Source: DAOTUB01 sp034437455
Lineage (GTDB): Bacteria > Chloroflexota > Anaerolineae > B4-G1
Assembly: GCA_034437455.1 (NCBI GenBank)
Contig: DAOTUB010000389.1
Coordinates: forward strand, 1 to 35,943
Direction: 5' to 3'
DNA: 35,943 nt
The stretch's first letter is position 1; each line of letters begins with the position of its first letter. The translations under genes and the position numbers were made by a program. This document shows positions 32,175 through 35,943 of this stretch, piece after piece. The notes beneath the pieces are model-generated. The model saw only the letters and a program-made list of their open reading frames with translations. It had not been told where the DNA came from and made no database searches.

Positions 32175-32879
32175 ATGAAACTATCTATCATCATCTGTGT
32201 TTACAACGAGCGAAAAACGATCCTCGAAGCCATTAATCAGGCACATGCCGTCGATCTGGGCCCCGGCTGGGAAAAGGAAGTCGTCGTCGTGGATAATTAC
32301 TCCACGGACGGCACGCGCGAGTTGCTTCAATCCGTGGATCTCCCAAATGTGCGCGCTGTTTTTCACCCTCGCAACCTGGGCAAGAGCGCGTCGGTGCTGA
32401 CCGGTATCGCCGAGGCCGAAGGAGACTATTTCGTCATCTTTGACTCGGACCTGGAGTACGATGCGGACGATCTGCCGCGCATGGTGGCCGAGATTGTCCC
32501 GGGCGAAACGGTCGCTATCTTTGGCTCGCGCACCCTGGGCGGACGGCGGATCTATGAGTACGCCGAAAACTACTGGGGGATGCGCTTTCTCAGTAGGATC
32601 GCCAACCTGCTCTTTGGCGGCAGGCTGACCGACATCGGCGTCGGCACCAAGCTGGTCCGACTGGACGTGGCCCGCTCGCTGAAACTAAGCAGCTATGACT
32701 TTGACCTGGATTTTGAGCTGCCCTGCAAGTTGCTCAAGCACGGCCACGAGATCAAAGAGGTGCCCATCGCTTACCATCCCCGCACCGCTGCGCAGGGCAA
32801 AGGAATTGTCGGCTTGAAAGCATTCCGCACGGGCTTTCGCGTGTTGTGGATCTATTTGAGAACGTATTTTTCGGGCTGA
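32175..32879 (+). CDS. Family 2 glycosyltransferase
   Basis: 234 residues, GT-A fold without C-terminal membrane helices. MKLSIIICVYNERKTI and VVVDNYSTDGT form the nucleotide-binding half, IFDSDLEYD (about 93-101) the metal-binding DxD, and DIGVGTKLVRLD and ELPCKLLKHGHEIKEVPI resemble dolichyl-phosphate mannosyltransferase-like GT2 proteins. It may attach the operon's deoxysugar, or prepare a polyprenyl-linked sugar; neither donor nor acceptor is visible. Weak ribosome binding site, 17 bases after rfbH. Confidence 0.9.
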   Translation: MKLSIIICVYNERKTILEAINQAHAVDLGPGWEKEVVVVDNYSTDGTRELLQSVDLPNVRAVFHPRNLGKSASVLTGIAEAEGDYFVIFDSDLEYDADDLPRMVAEIVPGETVAIFGSRTLGGRRIYEYAENYWGMRFLSRIANLLFGGRLTDIGVGTKLVRLDVARSLKLSSYDFDLDFELPCKLLKHGHEIKEVPIAYHPRTAAQGKGIVGLKAFRTGFRVLWIYLRTYFSG

Positions 32880-32908
32880 TGCCCTTGATAAGCAGCGGAG
32901 AAAAGAGA

Positions 32909-33874
32909 ATGGATGTTATCGTCACCGGTTCAATTGCCTACGATTACTTGATGACCTTTCCCGGTCGCTTTGCCGAGCACATCTTGCCCGATCAGATCGA
33001 GCACATCTCGGTCAGTTTCCTGGTGGACGACATGCGGCGGCAGCGCGGGGGCTGCGCGCTCAACATCGCGTACAGCCTGGCGCTTCTGGGCGAACGCCCG
33101 CGTGTGATGGGCACCGCGGGGCAGGACTTGCGCGAATATCGCGTCTGGCTGGAGCAGCAGGGTGTGGATACATCCCTTGTCCGCGAGGAACCGGATCTGT
33201 TTACCGCTTCTTGCTTCATCAACACCGATCTGGATAGCAACCAGATCGTCAGCTTTTACGCTGGCGCGATGGCTCGCGCGGGCGAGCTATCGCTGCACGA
33301 TGTACCCGGCGTGCGTGAAGTGGATCTGGTCGTCGTCTCGCCCAACGATCCACGGGCGATGATCCGGCATCCACGGGAATGTCGAGAGCTGGGCATCCCC
33401 TATCTTTACGATCCCAGCCAGCAGATCATCCGCCTTTCCGACGCCGACTTGAGGGCCGGGCTTGAGGGGGGTGACCTGTTGGTGGTCAACGAGTACGAGT
33501 TCGGCATGCTGCGCGAAAAAACCGGGTTGACCAAGGAAAAGATCTATGCTGCTCCCTCGCGCGCCTGCGTGGTCACGCTGGGCGCGGAGGGCACGCGCAT
33601 CTGGGCCGATGGGGATGTGTACGACATCCCCGTTTTCCCACCGGCGCGCATCAACGAACCCACCGGCGTGGGAGATGCCTTCCGCGCTGGCCTGATCAAG
33701 GGATTGGCGCTGGATCTGCCCTGGGATTTGACGGGCCGTATGGGAGCGCTGGCCGCTGCCTATTCCCTGGAACACTTTGGCCCCCAAGGCCACGCGTACA
33801 CTCTGGCCGAGTTCGTCGCTCGCTTCCGAGAACACTTTGACGACGATGGCAGGCTGGACGTCCTAACGCGCTAA
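32909..33874 (+). CDS. PfkB-family carbohydrate or nucleoside kinase
   Basis: 321 residues from the ATG at 32909, preceded by GGAGAAAAGAG; the open frame continues upstream into the GT2 gene but is not the start. Ribokinase-like: VIVTGSIAYDYLM at the N terminus, RGGCALNIAYSLALLG with the substrate-side glycines, VVNEYEFGML, and EPTGVGDAFRAGL (about 249-261), the PfkB signature with catalytic Asp. The form resembles adenosine-kinase-like members. With mtnA at the other end of the operon it may belong to nucleoside or methylthioribose salvage, or supply a sugar phosphate to the rfb genes. It overlaps the convergent lipA by 12 bases. Confidence 0.9.
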   Translation: MDVIVTGSIAYDYLMTFPGRFAEHILPDQIEHISVSFLVDDMRRQRGGCALNIAYSLALLGERPRVMGTAGQDLREYRVWLEQQGVDTSLVREEPDLFTASCFINTDLDSNQIVSFYAGAMARAGELSLHDVPGVREVDLVVVSPNDPRAMIRHPRECRELGIPYLYDPSQQIIRLSDADLRAGLEGGDLLVVNEYEFGMLREKTGLTKEKIYAAPSRACVVTLGAEGTRIWADGDVYDIPVFPPARINEPTGVGDAFRAGLIKGLALDLPWDLTGRMGALAAAYSLEHFGPQGHAYTLAEFVARFREHFDDDGRLDVLTR

Positions 33875-34789
33875 TTCCCGCGCTTGCGCCTCGGCGTTGT
33901 AGGAGCTGCGCACCAGCGGCTCGCTCTCGACCCAGCGGAATCCCATCTCGTAACCCCGCTCCCGAAACATCTCAAACTCCTCAGGTGTGTAGTAGCGGGC
34001 GATGGGGGCGTGTTGCCGGGAGGGTTGCAGGTACTGCCCGATAGTGAGGATGTCCACGTCCCGTTCGCGCAGAGCTTGCATCACGTCCAGTACCTCGTCT
34101 GTGGTCTCCCCCAGGCCGACCATGATGCCGCTCTTGGTGATCGCCTCCGGCCACAGCGACTTGGCGTTGCGCAGCACAGCCAGCGACCACTCGTAACGAC
34201 ACTGAGGCTGTATCGTGCGAAAGAGACGCGGCGCCGTCTCGACGTTGTGGTTGAGAATGTCCGGTCGCTCGTCCATCACTATCTTCAGCGGCTCGATCTG
34301 CCCGCGAAAATCGGGGATCAGCACCTCCACCGTGCAGCCGGGCTGGAGAGCGCGGATACGGCGGATGATGGCGGCAAACACAGATGCCCCGCCGTCAGGC
34401 AGGTCGTCCCGGTCCACCGAGGTGATGACGGCGTGCTTGAGATCCATCGCCTGCACGGCCTGGGCCACGTGTTCCGGCTCGTCGGGGTCGAGCGGGCCCG
34501 GGCGTCCGGTCTTGACATCGCAGAAGTGGCAGTTGCGGGTACAGGTGTCGCCGAGGACGAGGAAGGTGGCGGTCTGGTTGCCCCAGCACTCGCTGATGTT
34601 GGGGCAGTGAGCTTCCTCGCAGACCGTGTGCAGTGCTTTGGCTCGCATGAGCCGCTTGAGCCAGCGGTACGTCTCGCCATCGGGGGCGCGCACCTGGATC
34701 CAGGGAGGACGGCGTTTAGGCGCCGTCCCGTTGGGGCCATTGCTCCTGCGGGAACGTTCAGAAACTTTTTGTTGCACCTTTTCATTCAT
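33863..34789 (-). CDS. lipA: Lipoyl synthase
   Basis: 308 residues. The radical SAM enzyme inserts two sulfurs into octanoyl groups bound to lipoyl domains. It has the auxiliary cluster motif CEEAHCPNISEC (about 57-68), the radical SAM motif CTRNCHFC (about 83-90) and the C-terminal RSSYNA that ligates the auxiliary cluster. The N-terminal RRPPWIQVRAPDG is normal for the family. It follows the PHP gene by 3 bases, so the two probably share a transcript, and its end overlaps the PfkB gene by 12 bases. lipB is not in the window. Confidence 0.97.
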   Translation of the reverse strand: MNEKVQQKVSERSRRSNGPNGTAPKRRPPWIQVRAPDGETYRWLKRLMRAKALHTVCEEAHCPNISECWGNQTATFLVLGDTCTRNCHFCDVKTGRPGPLDPDEPEHVAQAVQAMDLKHAVITSVDRDDLPDGGASVFAAIIRRIRALQPGCTVEVLIPDFRGQIEPLKIVMDERPDILNHNVETAPRLFRTIQPQCRYEWSLAVLRNAKSLWPEAITKSGIMVGLGETTDEVLDVMQALRERDVDILTIGQYLQPSRQHAPIARYYTPEEFEMFRERGYEMGFRWVESEPLVRSSYNAEAQARELAR

Positions 34790-34792
34790 CGG

Positions 34793-35605
34793 TTAGATAC
34801 CTGTCCAGCGAATTTGTCGCTGCTCAAACGTCGCCAGCCGCGTGAACCCCACTGCCTCCGCCATCTCCAGCGCCACGTCGAAATCCGAGGCCACATCCTC
34901 TGAGCGATGGGCGTCAGAGCCGATGGTGAGGATCTCGCCGCCCATCTCGCGGTACCAGCGTAAAATCTGCAGCGTGGGGCAAGGCTCCGATTGTCCTCTG
35001 CGCAGCGGCGAGGTATTGATCTCAATTCCCTTACCCCGTTCGACGATAGAGCGCAGCGCGGTTCGGATCATGTCGGCGTACGGCTCCGGGCCGTCGTAGA
35101 CTTTGCCAAACTCGCGCGCCTCTCGCTTGACCAGGTCCAGGTGCCCCAGCACGTCAAAGTCCCCCTCCGCGGCCAGATCGACCACCTGCCGGAAGTATGC
35201 CTCGTAAGCCTGACGTAGCGGCTGCTCGAAAAATGTGGCGTGCCATGCGGCCTGCATCCCATCGGCATAGTGCGCCGAACCCAGCACAAAGTCGAAATCG
35301 CCCGCGTCCAGCACGGCTGCCGCCTCCTGGGCAAAGATGTGCGGCTCGCCCATCTCGATTCCGGCGCGGATGGTCAACTGGTCGCCATAAACGGCCCGGC
35401 AACGCTCGATTTCGGCCAGGTATTTGATGACGTGGAAAGTGTTCGATGCGTCATCAGGGCCAAAGTCGGCGTGATCGGTAAAGGCGATCTCGCTCAATCC
35501 GCGCGAGATGGCCGCCTCGCAAGTAGACGACATCTGTGCGTCGCTGTCGATTGAGAAGCTGGTGTGGACGTGATAGTCTCGAATGCGATGGTTTGTCAAG
35601 TTCAT
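34793..35605 (-). CDS. PHP-domain phosphatase, histidinol-phosphatase type
   Basis: 270 residues. PHP metal-binding motifs occur in order: DYHVHTSFS (about 10-18), FTDHAD (about 42-47), GIEMGEPH, LGSAHYADG, LGHLDLVKR and IGSDAHR. The set matches the HisJ/HisK histidinol-phosphate phosphatase group (histidine synthesis), though related PHP esterases act on other phosphates. No other his gene is present. The start is fixed because the first motif begins at residue 10 and the only upstream in-frame start is this ATG; it lies about 5 bases after the predicted transcription start. Confidence 0.87.
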   Translation of the reverse strand: MNLTNHRIRDYHVHTSFSIDSDAQMSSTCEAAISRGLSEIAFTDHADFGPDDASNTFHVIKYLAEIERCRAVYGDQLTIRAGIEMGEPHIFAQEAAAVLDAGDFDFVLGSAHYADGMQAAWHATFFEQPLRQAYEAYFRQVVDLAAEGDFDVLGHLDLVKREAREFGKVYDGPEPYADMIRTALRSIVERGKGIEINTSPLRRGQSEPCPTLQILRWYREMGGEILTIGSDAHRSEDVASDFDVALEMAEAVGFTRLATFEQRQIRWTGI

Positions 35606-35616
35606 TTCAGCAGTTG

Positions 35617-35644
35617 ATTATAATGCATTCTGGCCTGGTTGCAA
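35617..35644 (-). promoter_or_regulatory. Promoter of the PHP-lipA unit, giving an almost leaderless mRNA
   Basis: On the minus strand TTGCAA (35644-35639), 16 bases, TATAAT (35622-35617). The start would be near 35610, only about five bases before the ATG at 35605, and no ribosome binding site fits in the gap. Confidence 0.55.
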
Positions 35645-35694
35645 CTATGGCCGGACGAGGTAAAACGAAGCTGAAAAATCAACTGGGTTTCCGT

Positions 35695-35723
35695 TTGTGA
35701 TCCTTTGCAAATCGCGGTAGAAT
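35695..35723 (+). promoter_or_regulatory. Promoter of the murJ-like gene
   Basis: TTGTGA (35695-35700), 17 bases, TAGAAT (35718-35723). The predicted start near 35730 lies after the in-frame ATG at 35722, which favours the ATG at 35746. Confidence 0.5.
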
Positions 35724-35745
35724 GGCGAATCTGGAGCGAACACGG

Positions 35746-35943
35746 ATGGCAAAGATCAGATTGGGCGAAACGCACGAGACGGCATCACAGCACAACGTGG
35801 AGGTTGCACAGGCGGCCGGCATCATCGCGCTGGGCAACGTCGCCAGCCGCTTGTTGGGACTGGTGCGGGAGACCGTCAAGGCGGATCTCTTTGGCGCGGG
35901 CGGCAACGTGAGCGCCCTGGAGGTCGCCATACGGGTGCCCACC
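35746..35943 (+). CDS. murJ: MurJ/MviN-like lipid II flippase, 5' part only
   Basis: Sixty-six codons are present before the window ends in frame. After a polar start, QAAGIIALGNVASRLLGLVR (about 25-44) and ETVKADLFGAGG are the typical first helix and loop of MurJ flippases, which move lipid II across the membrane for peptidoglycan synthesis. The conserved Arg pair in the SRLLGLVRE segment is present. The start was set by GGAG at 35733 and the promoter upstream. MurJ and other members of the MOP exporter family cannot be fully separated on this fragment, but the motif is strongly MurJ-like. Confidence 0.82.
   Translation, partial: MAKIRLGETHETASQHNVEVAQAAGIIALGNVASRLLGLVRETVKADLFGAGGNVSALEVAIRVPT

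Noticed and set aside
33884..34903. 339-codon plus-strand frame opposite lipA
   Set aside because: Shadow of lipA, which has all its cluster motifs on the minus strand.

Overview
This window looks like chromosomal DNA from a GC-rich, free-living bacterium, most likely a member of the Chloroflexota (Anaerolineae-like). That is an inference from gene content: membrane-anchored proteins with Thr/Pro linkers, an FHA-containing Ser/Thr kinase, GerW-like and Yip1-like small membrane proteins, a DHH-CBS-tRNA nucleotidyltransferase fusion, and an RpoC with a long coiled-coil insertion. No phage, plasmid, transposase, CRISPR, rRNA or tRNA gene was seen. Ribosome binding sites of the AGGAGG type and sigma70-like TTGACA/TATAAT promoters are common and were used to choose starts.

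Layout. 1-505 is non-coding: a short AT-rich repeated motif and a roughly 260-bp nested inverted-repeat element. 506-6075 (+) is an envelope and signalling group: a membrane-anchored LysM-like protein, an M14 metallopeptidase, a Ser/Thr kinase with FHA domain, a small helical protein and a membrane-spanning subtilisin-like protease with C-terminal zinc ribbons. 6135-8005 (+) is an ornithine cyclodeaminase/mu-crystallin family enzyme overlapping a DMT exporter. 8133-8278 (+) has a complete promoter and a strong intrinsic terminator around about 110 nt with no convincing ORF, which is a candidate small RNA gene. 8286-9999 (-) holds a zinc-ribbon coiled-coil protein and lgt, with the lgt terminator between them.

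10051-19834 (-) is a long run of closely packed genes: nitrilase, Ntn-hydrolase-like protein, aromatic amino acid decarboxylase-like enzyme, aldo/keto reductase, YbjN-like protein, DHH-CBS-tRNA nucleotidyltransferase, two GerW-like membrane proteins and two Yip1-like membrane proteins. The nitrilase is divergent from a threonine aldolase (+), with two near-consensus promoters back to back and a palindrome over the nitrilase start site. purA (-) and rpoC (+) are also divergent, with almost abutting -35 boxes and structured leaders; rpoB is not next to rpoC.

27057-33874 (+) is one operon-like unit: mtnA, a CDP-6-deoxyhexose/3,6-dideoxyhexose cassette (rfbF, rfbG, an SDR, rfbH), a family 2 glycosyltransferase and a PfkB-family kinase. 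It meets lipA and a PHP phosphatase gene (-) head-on. The window ends inside a murJ-like gene (+). Most genes are housekeeping or surface-sugar genes. The least explained parts are the putative small RNA, the nitrilase/Ntn/decarboxylase/AKR cluster with its operator-like palindrome, the leaders of rpoC and purA, and the protease/kinase group.
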